Assembly (NCBI GenBank): GCA_031552735.1
Contig: JAVBMF010000028.1
Span: 1-24,138 of the forward strand
Origin: JAVBUY01 sp031552735
GTDB taxonomy: Bacteria; Bacillota; Clostridia; Christensenellales; Aristaeellaceae
Reading direction: 5' to 3'
Length of the DNA: 24,138 nucleotides
Every line of letters begins with the position of its first letter. Position 1 is the first letter of the stretch. This document shows positions 6,638 through 14,904 of this stretch, piece by piece. Below the pieces are notes generated by a model. It had not been told where the DNA came from. It worked only from the letters and a program-made list of their open reading frames with translations, and ran no database searches. Position numbers and translations under genes: made by a program.

Positions 6638-7966
6638 CCGATACGATATCCTGGTCGCCAACTTGCCGATCCACCGCATCGGAATCAGCCGCGCGACCGC
6701 CGAGGTAAACCAGCCAAACTTGCGATATAAAAAGTTAAACAGCAGGAACGACTTGCGCTGCGCCGCTTGCTCGGGCAGACGGCGCAGGATATTGCGGAAC
6801 GAATAGAACTGGCGGTACATCCACAGATACCCGTCGTAGAGCTCCCGCGCGGTCATGCCACGGGGCGCAAAGACCACATGCGCGGTGTTGTATTTCGCCA
6901 GATCGCGGTCGGTGATGCGTCCCTCCGCCTCCATGCGCTGGTGCAGCGCCGTGCCCGGATACGGCGTGAGAATGTGCGAAGTCAGCGTTTCGATTTTGTT
7001 CTGTACCAGCCAGTCCAGCGTACGGCGGAACACATCGGGCCCATCGCCATCCAGTCCAAATACCATGCTGGCGTTGATCATGATGCCGCGTTGATGGATC
7101 TCGCGGATCAGTTGCCCATACCGCTCGAAGCGGTTGTGCTTGTGCACGTTTTCCAGTGAGCCGTTGTTGATCGACTCAAAGCCAATGAACAGGCTCTGGC
7201 AGCCCACCTCGGCCATCAGGTCCAGCACGTCGGGATACTCCGCAATGCGGGTGGTGACCGCGGCGTTCCATTTCAGCCCCATGCCGCGCATGCGGGTGAG
7301 CAGCGCGCGCGCGTAGTCCGGGTCGCCGATGAAGTTATCATCAATGAACAGAATGTGCTTTGTGCCCATGCGCGCAATCTCGGCCAGCACTGCGTCGATC
7401 GGGCGGCGGATGTACTGGCGGTTACACGCGCTGTTGTAGCAGAAGTCGCAGCGGTGCGGGCAGCCCCGGCTGGTGGTGATCACATTGCTGTACAGGTAGC
7501 GGCGCAAATCGATGCGGTCGCGCGCCGGAAAGGCCAGCTCGTCTCCGGCAAACCCCTCCATGTCCTGATAGATCGGCTGGAGCTGCTGCTTCTCGGCATC
7601 GGCAATGATCCGCGCCCACACGCGCTCGGCCGAGCCAACGCAAATCGCGTCAAAGTGCGGCTGACAGCCCTCCGGGTCACAACTGATGTGGATGCCGCCG
7701 GCCACCACCGGCACGCCGACCGCGCGGAATCGGCGCGCGATTTCCGCCGCGCGCGGCAGCACGTCCAGCGTCACCGTAATGCCCACCACCTGCGCGCCGC
7801 ACGCGTAGTCAATTTCCTCCACGTTTTCGTTGATCATCACCACATCGTGCTCCGGCGGCGTCAGCCCTGCCAGCGTCAGCAGTGCCTGCGAGGGCGCCAT
7901 GCGGGTTTTCAGGTCCGTGTCCATAGGCCGCTTGTTCATGCGCGGCTGTATCAGGATAATCTTCAT
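6629..7966 (-). CDS. B12-binding-domain radical SAM protein
   Basis: A 445-residue class B-type radical SAM enzyme. The N-terminal 140 residues have the cobalamin-binding-like fold common in this group (MKIILIQP, VVGITVTLDV, GVPVVAGGIHIS, with no DxHxxG motif). The cluster motif CPHRCDFC has Cys169, Cys173 and Cys176. SAM-binding features follow: ILFIDDNF, SLFIGFES and VFGLDGDGPD, then LTPYPGTALHQRM. The last 70 residues are basic with aromatic and amphipathic helices that could contact the membrane. The substrate is unknown; relatives modify lipids, hopanoids and peptides. The ATG at 7966 follows TGGAG by eight bases and lies four bases beyond the stop of the membrane protein, so both belong to the XRE operon. 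Confidence 0.88.
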   Translation of the reverse strand: MKIILIQPRMNKRPMDTDLKTRMAPSQALLTLAGLTPPEHDVVMINENVEEIDYACGAQVVGITVTLDVLPRAAEIARRFRAVGVPVVAGGIHISCDPEGCQPHFDAICVGSAERVWARIIADAEKQQLQPIYQDMEGFAGDELAFPARDRIDLRRYLYSNVITTSRGCPHRCDFCYNSACNRQYIRRPIDAVLAEIARMGTKHILFIDDNFIGDPDYARALLTRMRGMGLKWNAAVTTRIAEYPDVLDLMAEVGCQSLFIGFESINNGSLENVHKHNRFERYGQLIREIHQRGIMINASMVFGLDGDGPDVFRRTLDWLVQNKIETLTSHILTPYPGTALHQRMEAEGRITDRDLAKYNTAHVVFAPRGMTARELYDGYLWMYRQFYSFRNILRRLPEQAAQRKSFLLFNFLYRKFGWFTSAVARLIPMRWIGKLATRISYRIK

Positions 7967-7970
7967 GGCG

Positions 7971-8426
7971 CTATCTCCAGCGGGTGATGACGACGTATAC
8001 CAGATCGGCCAGCACCACCGTCACCCAGTGCACGCTGATAAACAGCATGAATTTCTCGATCGCGCCGGTCGGATCGGTCAAGATCAGCAAAAAGAACACC
8101 GCGATGGCCAGCATGGTGAGTATCAGCGCGATGACCAGACATTGAATGAGCAGCTCGGTGTGGTATTCGTCATACGCGCGCTTGCGCAGGATGAGCAGGC
8201 ACACCGTCGCGGCGGTCAGCGCCAGCATGACCAAGGCCAGTGTGGCGTGCTGCCCGGCATAGAGCCAGCCGCTGAACGCCGCCCATGTCGATGTGCCTTG
8301 CGCAAAGCCCAGCGTATCGCGAAAGGCTTGGCTATGCGCCGTGACCAGAAAAATCACTGCGTAAAATGCGCTAAACAGGCTCAGCCCAACCGCGTTGACC
8401 AACGGATTGCGAAGCAATTTCTTCAT
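7971..8426 (-). CDS. Four-helix membrane protein, partner of the XRE regulator
   Basis: A 151-residue integral membrane protein. Hydrophobic segments are at roughly 9-29, 59-80, 93-116 and 128-147, with a basic RKRAYDEYH loop between segments two and three. No catalytic motif is seen. Small four-helix proteins directly behind a short XRE regulator gene are common in Firmicutes, often DUF2178-like, but the family is not certain here. GAGGAGG lies ten bases upstream of the ATG, which overlaps the XRE stop by four bases. The radical SAM gene follows after four bases. The operon suggests membrane-localised work with that enzyme; this is inference. Confidence 0.75.
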   Translation of the reverse strand: MKKLLRNPLVNAVGLSLFSAFYAVIFLVTAHSQAFRDTLGFAQGTSTWAAFSGWLYAGQHATLALVMLALTAATVCLLILRKRAYDEYHTELLIQCLVIALILTMLAIAVFFLLILTDPTGAIEKFMLFISVHWVTVVLADLVYVVITRWR

Positions 8427-8629
8427 TTTCGGTCACCCTCCTCAAACTGAAACAGCGCTTCTATACTGGTGCCAAAGAATGTTGCCAGGTCATACGCCAG
8501 CCACACCGACGGATCGAACTTCCCGGTCTCCACGGCGTTGATCGCCTGTCGGGATACGCCCACCCGCTCGCCCAGATCCTTTTGCGTCAGGCCGCGCTGC
8601 TCACGCATCTCTTTGACTCTGTTGCGCAC
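8423..8629 (-). CDS. XRE-family transcriptional regulator
   Basis: A 68-residue Cro/CI-like helix-turn-helix protein occupying nearly the whole gene: RVKEMREQRGLTQKDLGERVGVSRQAINAVETGKFDPS covers helices 1-4 with the SRQAINAVE recognition helix, and SIEALFQFE closes the domain. The start is the GTG at 8629 behind GGGAGG seven bases upstream; the ATG at 8653 would place that site inside the gene. Small single-domain regulators of this kind commonly repress their own promoter, and the two matching palindromes at the promoter fit this. It is the first gene of an operon with the membrane protein and the radical SAM enzyme. Confidence 0.88.
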   Translation of the reverse strand: MRNRVKEMREQRGLTQKDLGERVGVSRQAINAVETGKFDPSVWLAYDLATFFGTSIEALFQFEEGDRK

Positions 8630-8645
8630 GCGATCGCCTCCCTTT

Positions 8646-8667
8646 CGTGTCATGTAAACCTTACACG
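8646..8667 (-). promoter_or_regulatory. Operator 2, downstream palindrome at the transcription start
   Basis: On the minus strand this 22-base site reads CGTGTAA-N8-TGACACG, an inverted repeat with one mismatch. It covers the predicted transcription start just downstream of the -10 box and matches operator 1 at 19 of 22 positions. Confidence 0.7.
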
Positions 8668-8668
8668 C

Positions 8669-8697
8669 AGTATAGCATGTCGCATTCTACGTGTCAA
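8669..8697 (-). promoter_or_regulatory. Strong promoter of the XRE operon
   Basis: On the minus strand, perfect TTGACA (8692-8697) and TATACT (8669-8674) with a TGC extension are 17 bases apart. The -35 lies inside operator 1. Confidence 0.88.
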
Positions 8698-8711
8698 GCA
8701 AACCTGACACG
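8690..8711 (-). promoter_or_regulatory. Operator 1, palindrome overlapping the -35 box
   Basis: On the minus strand this site reads CGTGTCA-N8-TGACACG, a perfect 7-base inverted repeat whose right arm contains most of the -35. Its centre is 44 bases from that of operator 2, close to four helical turns, so two repressor dimers would lie on the same face of the DNA. Confidence 0.72.
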
Positions 8712-8717
8712 CCGGCG

Positions 8718-8753
8718 CAAAATAATTCCCCGATGCAGCGTTGCGCCGGGGAA
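8718..8753 (-). terminator. Rho-independent terminator of the 604-residue secreted protein gene
   Basis: On the minus strand TTCCCCG (8753-8747) pairs with CGGGGAA (8732-8726) across a 14-base loop that can pair further, followed by TTATTTTG. It separates the secreted protein gene from the XRE operon promoter. Confidence 0.78.
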
Positions 8754-8769
8754 ATATCCTAGTGCTTGC

Positions 8770-10584
8770 TTACAACGCAGGCGCGGCAGTAACCGCGGGT
8801 GCGGGCGCTGCGGTGGGTTCAGGCATCATCGCCGGACCGGGACCAAGCGGCAACCGGGGCGACATGTTCCACATCTGCCCTTGTATGATCTTCTTGAACG
8901 TGCCCCACACGCTGGGCGGCATAGCGGCCATCGCGCGCAATCCGGCCTGCTCCATGCCCATTTTCAGATCACTAAATAGCAGCTCCTGCTCCTGCGGCGA
9001 CAGCGCGAGAATATCTATCACTTCGCCGGTGAACTCTTTGCCCGGCTTGTATTCGCCGGAGGCGGCGGTGTAGCGCACGCTGCCTGTCCGCACCCCATCC
9101 ACAGACGCTTCAACGGTGTACTCCGCCTCAAAGTCCAGATCGCCAACCGCGCGCACCGATCCGGCGACATGCGACTCGGTGTGCTGGGTAGCCTCTTTCA
9201 TCGGCAGTTTCTCGGCGGCAGTCTCCTGCGGCGCGGCGCTTTGCTCGGCGACAGGCAGCGCGGTCTCGGCGGCGACTTTCTCCGTCGCCTTGCTGAGGGC
9301 GTCGATGTCAATCACCTGCATCTTCCTCGTCTGCTCGGCGGTGATGTCCAGCGCCTCGCTGTCCTCGGTGCGCGTGATCGTGCCCTTGGTGCTGCTCACC
9401 GCCTCGAAAACCTGCTCGCCCGCCTCGTCCACCAGCGTCAGCGTCAGGTCGTTGCCGATCACAGTCTTGCCATCCTCCGGCTTGCCCTGGAACGTAGTCA
9501 AATCGCCCTGAAGCAGTTTGCCGTCGGGATACTCCATCTCGCCGACGGCGTGGCCATGGCGGCCGTCGTCCAGCGTCTTGCGGTCATAATCCAGATAGCC
9601 CTCTTTGAACGGAAAACGCGTGAAGAAGGCCGGCATCGTCCCATTAAAGCCGACGGTACCACTCATGTCGTCCTGCGCCCAGGTAAACTCGGTTGGCTTG
9701 TCGGTAGCCTCCAGCGCGGCGATATCCAGCGGCAACTGGTCGGCAAACGCACGCACCATCTCGCGGGTCACGCCAAAGCCGGACAGCAGGTTGGTCACAT
9801 TTTGCTGCAACAGGTCGTCGGCATAGAACTTATCCGCCAACCCGCGGATCAGCGTCTTGAGATCGACCGGGCGAATGCGCGAGTCCATGATCACATAGGC
9901 CTCGTCGCGCGTGTCGGTGGCTGGTTCGCCCTCCGTGTCGTATGTGTATAGGTCGCCGCGCTCGATCTGCCACTTGGACACCCAACCGGCGACCTGATCC
10001 TCAAAGTAGGCATAGATCGCCTCGAACACGGCCTGCGCGTCGGGGTTGTCGTCCAAGCCCGAGAAATACAGGTTGCCGCCAGAAAACTGCTGCATCGCCA
10101 TGGCGGGCAGCGCGGTGCGGATGAACAGCGTTTTCTTCGGCAGCGCGCTGGTTTCTATCGACACGCCGTCGGCGGCAACGCGCGCGGCAACGCGCAGCAC
10201 TGAGATATCCTGTATGCGCACGTCGAATTTGGCAATCGCCTGCTCCTCGTGCAGCACCACCGATACATCAACCCGCATCGCCTGTAGCAGTGCAGTCATC
10301 ATCTCGGCGATTTCACGCGCGTCTGGCGCGTCCATCATCATCTCGGGCATGGCAAAGTCCTGCGCCTTCACGGTCAGCTTAATTTCATGTCCCTCGTAGA
10401 AGGCGGCGCCAAGCCGCTCCGACAGCATGCCGCCGGGCGCCTGCGCATATTCGTCGTCCAGTTGCGCAAACTCCGTGTCCTCCACATCGACCGGCACTTC
10501 GTCGGTCGCATAAGCCAGCAGTGGCGCGCACATCATCATCAGCGCAAGCGCCATCGCCAGCATCTTTTGCATCCATCGCTTCAT
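8770..10584 (-). CDS. Secreted protein of unknown function (604 residues)
   Basis: The start is the ATG at 10584 behind GGAGG seven bases upstream. It gives a signal peptide MKRWMQKMLAMALALMMM followed by CAPLLAYA, with likely cleavage after the last Ala (about 26). The longer open frame to 10866 only overlaps the neighbour and has no ribosome binding site. The mature protein is acidic, with no catalytic motif I recognise. Residues 45-110 resemble the start of the lipoprotein at 17561-19063 (an EE/DEP turn, then DGV-SIETSALP versus DGVAVSSSLLP), which suggests distant paralogues. The middle carries repeated beta-rich blocks (GTVGFNGTMP, GHAVGEMEYPDGKLLQGD). The last 30 residues are Pro/Ala-rich and could span the wall. 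Extracytoplasmic location is well supported; the role is not. Confidence 0.75.
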   Translation of the reverse strand: MKRWMQKMLAMALALMMMCAPLLAYATDEVPVDVEDTEFAQLDDEYAQAPGGMLSERLGAAFYEGHEIKLTVKAQDFAMPEMMMDAPDAREIAEMMTALLQAMRVDVSVVLHEEQAIAKFDVRIQDISVLRVAARVAADGVSIETSALPKKTLFIRTALPAMAMQQFSGGNLYFSGLDDNPDAQAVFEAIYAYFEDQVAGWVSKWQIERGDLYTYDTEGEPATDTRDEAYVIMDSRIRPVDLKTLIRGLADKFYADDLLQQNVTNLLSGFGVTREMVRAFADQLPLDIAALEATDKPTEFTWAQDDMSGTVGFNGTMPAFFTRFPFKEGYLDYDRKTLDDGRHGHAVGEMEYPDGKLLQGDLTTFQGKPEDGKTVIGNDLTLTLVDEAGEQVFEAVSSTKGTITRTEDSEALDITAEQTRKMQVIDIDALSKATEKVAAETALPVAEQSAAPQETAAEKLPMKEATQHTESHVAGSVRAVGDLDFEAEYTVEASVDGVRTGSVRYTAASGEYKPGKEFTGEVIDILALSPQEQELLFSDLKMGMEQAGLRAMAAMPPSVWGTFKKIIQGQMWNMSPRLPLGPGPAMMPEPTAAPAPAVTAAPAL

Positions 10585-10632
10585 GTGTTTCCCTCCATTT
10601 CGTGTGGGTCCTCCGGGAAAAGGTTCCGTGCC

Positions 10633-10661
10633 ATTATACCGGAAAAGTGTGCCGTGCACAA
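10633..10661 (-). promoter_or_regulatory. Promoter of the 604-residue secreted protein gene
   Basis: On the minus strand, TTGTGC (10656-10661) and perfect TATAAT (10633-10638) are 17 bases apart, in the 104-base gap behind the upstream secreted protein gene. I see no T-run terminator in that gap, so the two genes may also be co-transcribed. Confidence 0.6.
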
Positions 10662-10688
10662 TCCAGGTATGCGCAAATGTCGCGCATT

Positions 10689-12059
10689 CTATTCCGTCGC
10701 CTGCGCTGCCGCTGCCAGACGCTGCCAGAGAGATGCCAGCGTCGCCAAAACGCCGTCCACGCTGTGCTGACGCAGTTCGGCGCGCCGCGCATCGGTCACG
10801 CCCTGCCAATCGGCGGTTTGTCCGGCGGTTGGCGGCGGCACAGCGGCGCTGGTGTGTAGTCGCCAAGGCACCTGCCCCTGCCAGAACAGCTTTCCCGCGC
10901 GATACATCGCAATGTCGGCCTGCCCCTCGAAGGCATTCTCCGCGTCGGCCGCCTCACCGGTGCGCAGGGTGCCATTTTGCCGCACATTGACCACCCAGCG
11001 GTGCATGTCGCCCTTTTGCCAGCGCGTGTCATCGGTGTTGCCGCTGGCCTTCCATTCCTGTTTGACGCGCTCGACCAGCGTGTCGCCTTCCATCGCGTAG
11101 GCGTTCTCGCTGGTTTCGCGCACTTGCCCGCGCAGCGTGCTGCCGCCCAGTATGCCGTTGATCGCCAGCACGCTGTCCTGCTTGTTCAGGTCGCTGCTGG
11201 GCGCCTGCACCTGCCGCGACCACTCGATGACCAATCGGTTGTTCCTGTCCTGACGCAAGGAAAGATCAACGCGGAAGTTGTATTGCCGGTTCGTGTGGCT
11301 CTGGCGCACGTCAAAGGTGACTGCCCACGGTTCTTCTTTGCCCCGCGCTATCGGCAACTCGCCGCGCACGCGCTGCCAATCGCCATTTTCCGCCCAGGTG
11401 ACTTTCAGCGCCAATTCCCCTGCAGCGCGCCAAGCCGCGCACGTTTCGCGCAGCGCCCCCTCGGGCAGCCCCTCGGCCACCAGCATGTCCAGCACCTGAT
11501 TGATCTGCGCGGCGGGCAGCTTCGTACCGGCGGGCACACTGCGCACAAGCTCGATCAGCGACTGTCCCAGCCGATCGGGCGTCTGCGCGGCCTTGCCCAG
11601 CGCAAACAGCGCCGCGGCACCTGTGCCCATCACATCGTCTTGGAACAATTCCGCCCACACGTTGACCTGGCGAGGCGCGATCACATCGTCCGGCCAGAAT
11701 GCGCTGCGCCAGACGGCCTGGTCACCCTCCGCCACGCGGGTCAGCCACCACACCGGCTCCTCTAGCACGGCGACCGACAGGTCGGTCAACGCACGTTCGC
11801 CGGTCTGCTGCGCCATGGTGACGTGCATGCCGCCCAGCAGCGCGCGCAGCATGCCCGACGATGACTCCTTGCCCAGCGGCAGCGCGCCGGGCGTCAGCGA
11901 AAATTCCGCCTCCAGCCTGCGCCCGGCATCGGTCTGCGCCGCAATGCGCGAAAACCCCTGTGCAAAGGTCAGCGGCTCGGCGGCATACGCCTGTCCGGCG
12001 ATGCCCATCAGCGCGATCAGCGCCCACGCAATGGTCCCGCGCATGGTTCGGCTGTGCAT
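10689..12059 (-). CDS. Secreted protein of unknown function (456 residues)
   Basis: It starts MHSRTMRGTIAWALIALM and has a signal peptide ending ...GQAYA before AEP (about 26). The ATG at 12059 follows GGAGG and a nearer GAGG four bases upstream; Met6 is an alternative start. There are no further membrane segments, no lipobox and no enzyme motif I recognise. Trp- and Gln-rich stretches (VWWLTRV, WRSAFWPDDV, WRLHTS) suggest a beta-rich extracytoplasmic domain. It precedes the 604-residue secreted protein in the same direction. Its VLEEPVWWLTRVAEGDQAV segment sits where the other two secreted proteins of the window have an E/DEPV-type turn, a weak hint of common descent. A promoter lies at 12174-12202. 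Confidence 0.72.
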   Translation of the reverse strand: MHSRTMRGTIAWALIALMGIAGQAYAAEPLTFAQGFSRIAAQTDAGRRLEAEFSLTPGALPLGKESSSGMLRALLGGMHVTMAQQTGERALTDLSVAVLEEPVWWLTRVAEGDQAVWRSAFWPDDVIAPRQVNVWAELFQDDVMGTGAAALFALGKAAQTPDRLGQSLIELVRSVPAGTKLPAAQINQVLDMLVAEGLPEGALRETCAAWRAAGELALKVTWAENGDWQRVRGELPIARGKEEPWAVTFDVRQSHTNRQYNFRVDLSLRQDRNNRLVIEWSRQVQAPSSDLNKQDSVLAINGILGGSTLRGQVRETSENAYAMEGDTLVERVKQEWKASGNTDDTRWQKGDMHRWVVNVRQNGTLRTGEAADAENAFEGQADIAMYRAGKLFWQGQVPWRLHTSAAVPPPTAGQTADWQGVTDARRAELRQHSVDGVLATLASLWQRLAAAAQATE

Positions 12060-12073
12060 GCTGCCTCTTTCCT

Positions 12074-12087
12074 CCGGCGCGTGCCGG
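12074..12087 (-). promoter_or_regulatory. Hairpin overlapping the ribosome binding site of the 456-residue secreted protein
   Basis: CCGGC-N4-GCCGG forms a five-base-pair stem whose 3' arm provides the first bases of the GGAGG site on the minus-strand transcript. It could lower translation initiation, but the stem is short. Confidence 0.35.
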
Positions 12088-12173
12088 AACTGTTTTCTCT
12101 ATTGTGTCTTCTTTAATTGTATCGTGATGGAAACGAACGACAAGCGCCGTTTCTTGCGATCGGCTCGTGCAAC

Positions 12174-12202
12174 AGTATAGGCGGCGCGCAAAATCCTGTC
12201 AA
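12174..12202 (-). promoter_or_regulatory. Strong promoter of the secreted protein genes
   Basis: On the minus strand, perfect TTGACA (12197-12202) and TATACT (12174-12179) are 17 bases apart. The expected leader is about 105 bases. The -35 lies back to back with the yfhO promoter, 19 bases apart. Confidence 0.8.
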
Positions 12203-12221
12203 GCGCGGCGCACGGCACCGT

Positions 12222-12250
12222 TTGTCACACACATTATTTTGGTGTATAAT
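12222..12250 (+). promoter_or_regulatory. Promoter of the tandem yfhO genes
   Basis: TTGTCA (12222-12227) and perfect TATAAT (12245-12250) are 17 bases apart. The leader is about 25 bases and carries AGAAGGAG. Confidence 0.8.
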
Positions 12251-12282
12251 GAAGCGTTGATGTGTAGAAGGAGCGTGTGCCT

Positions 12283-14904
12283 ATGAAAACCTCCCGCCTG
12301 AAGGGCGTATGGCTGGCCGTATCCGCATTTCTGTTGTCCGGTATCACCATGCTGGCCGCATACATTGCCTTTGGCGTTCACCCCTTTGGCGAGATGACCA
12401 TCTGCGTCGCGGATATGAACAATCAATATATGCACTTTCACGCGTATCTGCGCGAGTTGCTGCTCGGCGGGCACGGTATTTTTTACTCGTTCATTACCGC
12501 GATGGGCGACAACTTCCTGCCGCTGTACACCTACTATCTGGCCAGCCCGCTGTCGCTGCTGGTGGCGCTGTTCCCCGCCGACGCCATCCCGGAGGCGCTA
12601 ATGGTGATCACGCTGATCAAGGTGGCACTATGCGGCGCGGCGTATGCGCTGTTTGCGCGGCATGTGCTGGGCGCGCGCGATAAAACGGCGGTGCTGTTCG
12701 CGCCGTGCTATGCGCTGTGCAGCTATGTGGCCAGCTATGCCAGCAACATCATGTGGCTGGACGCGCTGGTGCTGCTGCCCATTGTGCTGCTGCTCACCTA
12801 TCGCCTGCTCAAGACCGGCAAGTGGATCGGCCTGTGCGTGGTGCTGGCCGCGCTGTTCTACACGCAGTTCTACATTGCGTACATGGTGGGCATTTTCACG
12901 TTCTTCTGCTTTGTCGGTGCGCTGTGGGTGCTGCGCGCGGAAAAGCCGCTGCTGCGTTTTGCGCAATTCTCGCTGGCAACCGGCATCGCCGCAGGGCTGT
13001 GCGCATGGGTGCTGGTGCCCACCGCGCTTCGGCTGTTCACCACCAGCGCGCAGCTCGCCGATATCACCGTCAAGGTACTAAACCCCGGCGCGCCGCTCGA
13101 CGGGCTGATTTCGCGCATGTTCTTTGGCGTCATTGACAGCATCAAGGGCGCGGGCGCGGCACCGCTGTACGCGGGCACGATCACGCTGATCCTGATGGTC
13201 GCGTACTTCTCCAACAAGGAGATTCCCGGCAGAGAGCGCATCGCGCTGGGCGTGCTGAGCGTTTTCCTGTTTGTCAGCACCATGGTGCCGGAGCTCACCT
13301 ACTTCTGGCAGGCGTTCGATTTTGCCGCGTGGTTCCAGTATCGGTTCACCTTCCTGCTGTGCTTCCTGTGGGTGGCGATGGCGCATCGCTGCCTGATGCA
13401 TATCGACGGCGTGCGCGCGTGGGCGCTGCCGCTGCCCGCCATTGCCGGTGCTATGTTCCTGCTGCTCATCAAGCCCATCGAATACCCCAGCACCCAGCCC
13501 TATGTGCAGGCAACCATTCTGGCGTTGCTGGCGGGCTGGTCGGTGCTGCTCATCGCGTATCGCTTGCGGCCGAGCTGGCGCGGCGCGCTTAGCTGGGTGA
13601 TGATCGCGCTGGTGTGCTGCGAAATGGCGGGCGGCATGGTGGCCACTATGCGCGGCATCGACTATGACGAGCCCTATCGCCGCCATACCGAACTGAGCGA
13701 CAGTCTGGGCAACCGCCGCGCGCTGCTGGCGCAGTTGCCCAGCACACTGGACGCGCCCTATCGCGTCGGCGACAACACCACCATGCACCCTAACGATCAA
13801 CTGTCGCTGAACTATATGGGTGTGCAGCTGTTCAGCTCCACCAACTCCAGCCCGCTGTGCGCGTACCTGTCGCGCTTTGGCCTGCTTAGCCGCGGTGTCA
13901 GCTCGCACTATCTGGGCACCAACATCGCACTGGACAGCCTGTGGGGCATCCGCTACACGGTCAGCAACGCGCCGCTGAACGACTATTACTACACACTGGA
14001 CGAGCAGAACGGCATGGTGCTGGCCGAGAACCAATATGTGCTGCCCATGGCGTTTGTCGCGCCTAGCAGCATGCTGGACTATCGCTCCGAGCCGCTCAAA
14101 ACCGCCCAGCGGCAGGAGATTTTCGCCGTGCTGCGTGACGATTTCTTCCAGATGGAGAACGGCCTGTATCACGCGCTGTTTGGCGAGCAGATCAGCGACT
14201 TGTTCACCCCAGTGATCCGCGAGGACATCACGTATCAAGCCGTGACCGCCACCCCTGCTGATTACGGTGCCACCAGCCTGGCCTGGGACGGCAGCGAGGC
14301 CGCCGCCACTGTGCGTTACACCATCCGCACCGCGAAAGCCGGGCCGCTGTACATCTACTTCACCGGCATGCCGCAGATTGGCGAGGCGCATGTGGAGCTG
14401 GACGGCCAGACCCTTGTGGAGTTGCCCAAGTACGACCTGTCCTGCGCAACGTATGTAGGCGACTATGGCGAGGGCGAAACGCTTGAACTCGACTTAGTGC
14501 TCGACAGCGAGCAGATCATGCTGGACAGCGACTTCATGTACTCGTTGGATATGGACGCGCTGGCCGACGCCAGCGATATCGCCTACGCGGGCGAGCTGCG
14601 CGATGTGCGCTGGCACGCCACCGGCATTGACGGCACAGTGGAGGCGGCGCAGGATCAAGTGCTGTATCTGTCCATCCCCTATGATACCGGCTGGCATGCC
14701 ACGGTGGATGGCCAGCGCGCGCAGGTTTCCCGCGCGCTGGATGTGTTCACCGCCGTGACCGTGCCGGAGGGCTCGCACCAAGTGTCGCTGCGCTACACGC
14801 CGCCGGGGCTAGTGCCCGGGGCGATTGTGTCGGCGGTGTCGCTGCTGGCGCTGATCGCGCTGGCGCTGCTTGGCCGCCGTCAACGCAAAGGAGAATCGGC
14901 ATGA
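12283..14904 (+). CDS. yfhO: YfhO-family polytopic membrane protein, first copy
   Basis: An 873-residue membrane protein of the YfhO family, which has a GT-C-like glycosyltransferase architecture; B. subtilis YfhO is needed to glycosylate lipoteichoic acid. The first 400 residues hold about a dozen hydrophobic segments. After the first comes the conserved extracytoplasmic loop ADMNNQYMHFHAYLREL and YSFITAMGDNFLPLYTYYLASP, with the Asp expected at a GT-C active site. The rest is extracytoplasmic and beta-rich, ending in the family's GWHATVDG and PEGSHQVSLRYTPPG motifs and a final membrane helix. The ATG at 12283 has AAGGAG nine bases upstream; a GTG at 12277 is only three bases from it. It overlaps the second copy by four bases. 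No CsbB-like donor enzyme is nearby. Confidence 0.9.
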   Translation: MKTSRLKGVWLAVSAFLLSGITMLAAYIAFGVHPFGEMTICVADMNNQYMHFHAYLRELLLGGHGIFYSFITAMGDNFLPLYTYYLASPLSLLVALFPADAIPEALMVITLIKVALCGAAYALFARHVLGARDKTAVLFAPCYALCSYVASYASNIMWLDALVLLPIVLLLTYRLLKTGKWIGLCVVLAALFYTQFYIAYMVGIFTFFCFVGALWVLRAEKPLLRFAQFSLATGIAAGLCAWVLVPTALRLFTTSAQLADITVKVLNPGAPLDGLISRMFFGVIDSIKGAGAAPLYAGTITLILMVAYFSNKEIPGRERIALGVLSVFLFVSTMVPELTYFWQAFDFAAWFQYRFTFLLCFLWVAMAHRCLMHIDGVRAWALPLPAIAGAMFLLLIKPIEYPSTQPYVQATILALLAGWSVLLIAYRLRPSWRGALSWVMIALVCCEMAGGMVATMRGIDYDEPYRRHTELSDSLGNRRALLAQLPSTLDAPYRVGDNTTMHPNDQLSLNYMGVQLFSSTNSSPLCAYLSRFGLLSRGVSSHYLGTNIALDSLWGIRYTVSNAPLNDYYYTLDEQNGMVLAENQYVLPMAFVAPSSMLDYRSEPLKTAQRQEIFAVLRDDFFQMENGLYHALFGEQISDLFTPVIREDITYQAVTATPADYGATSLAWDGSEAAATVRYTIRTAKAGPLYIYFTGMPQIGEAHVELDGQTLVELPKYDLSCATYVGDYGEGETLELDLVLDSEQIMLDSDFMYSLDMDALADASDIAYAGELRDVRWHATGIDGTVEAAQDQVLYLSIPYDTGWHATVDGQRAQVSRALDVFTAVTVPEGSHQVSLRYTPPGLVPGAIVSAVSLLALIALALLGRRQRKGESA

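Noticed and set aside
10585..10866. 94-residue N-terminal extension of the 604-residue secreted protein
   Set aside because: The extension overlaps the neighbouring gene, has no ribosome binding site and would bury a clear signal peptide.
12116..12143. Second leftward promoter candidate (TTGTCG/TACAAT, 16-base spacer)
   Set aside because: Weaker than the TTGACA/TATACT pair at 12174-12202 for the same gene; it could be a secondary start but is not needed.
13078..14391. 437-codon leftward open frame inside yfhO copy 1
   Set aside because: Low-complexity His/Gln/Arg composition and no ribosome binding site; it is the antisense shadow of YfhO codons.
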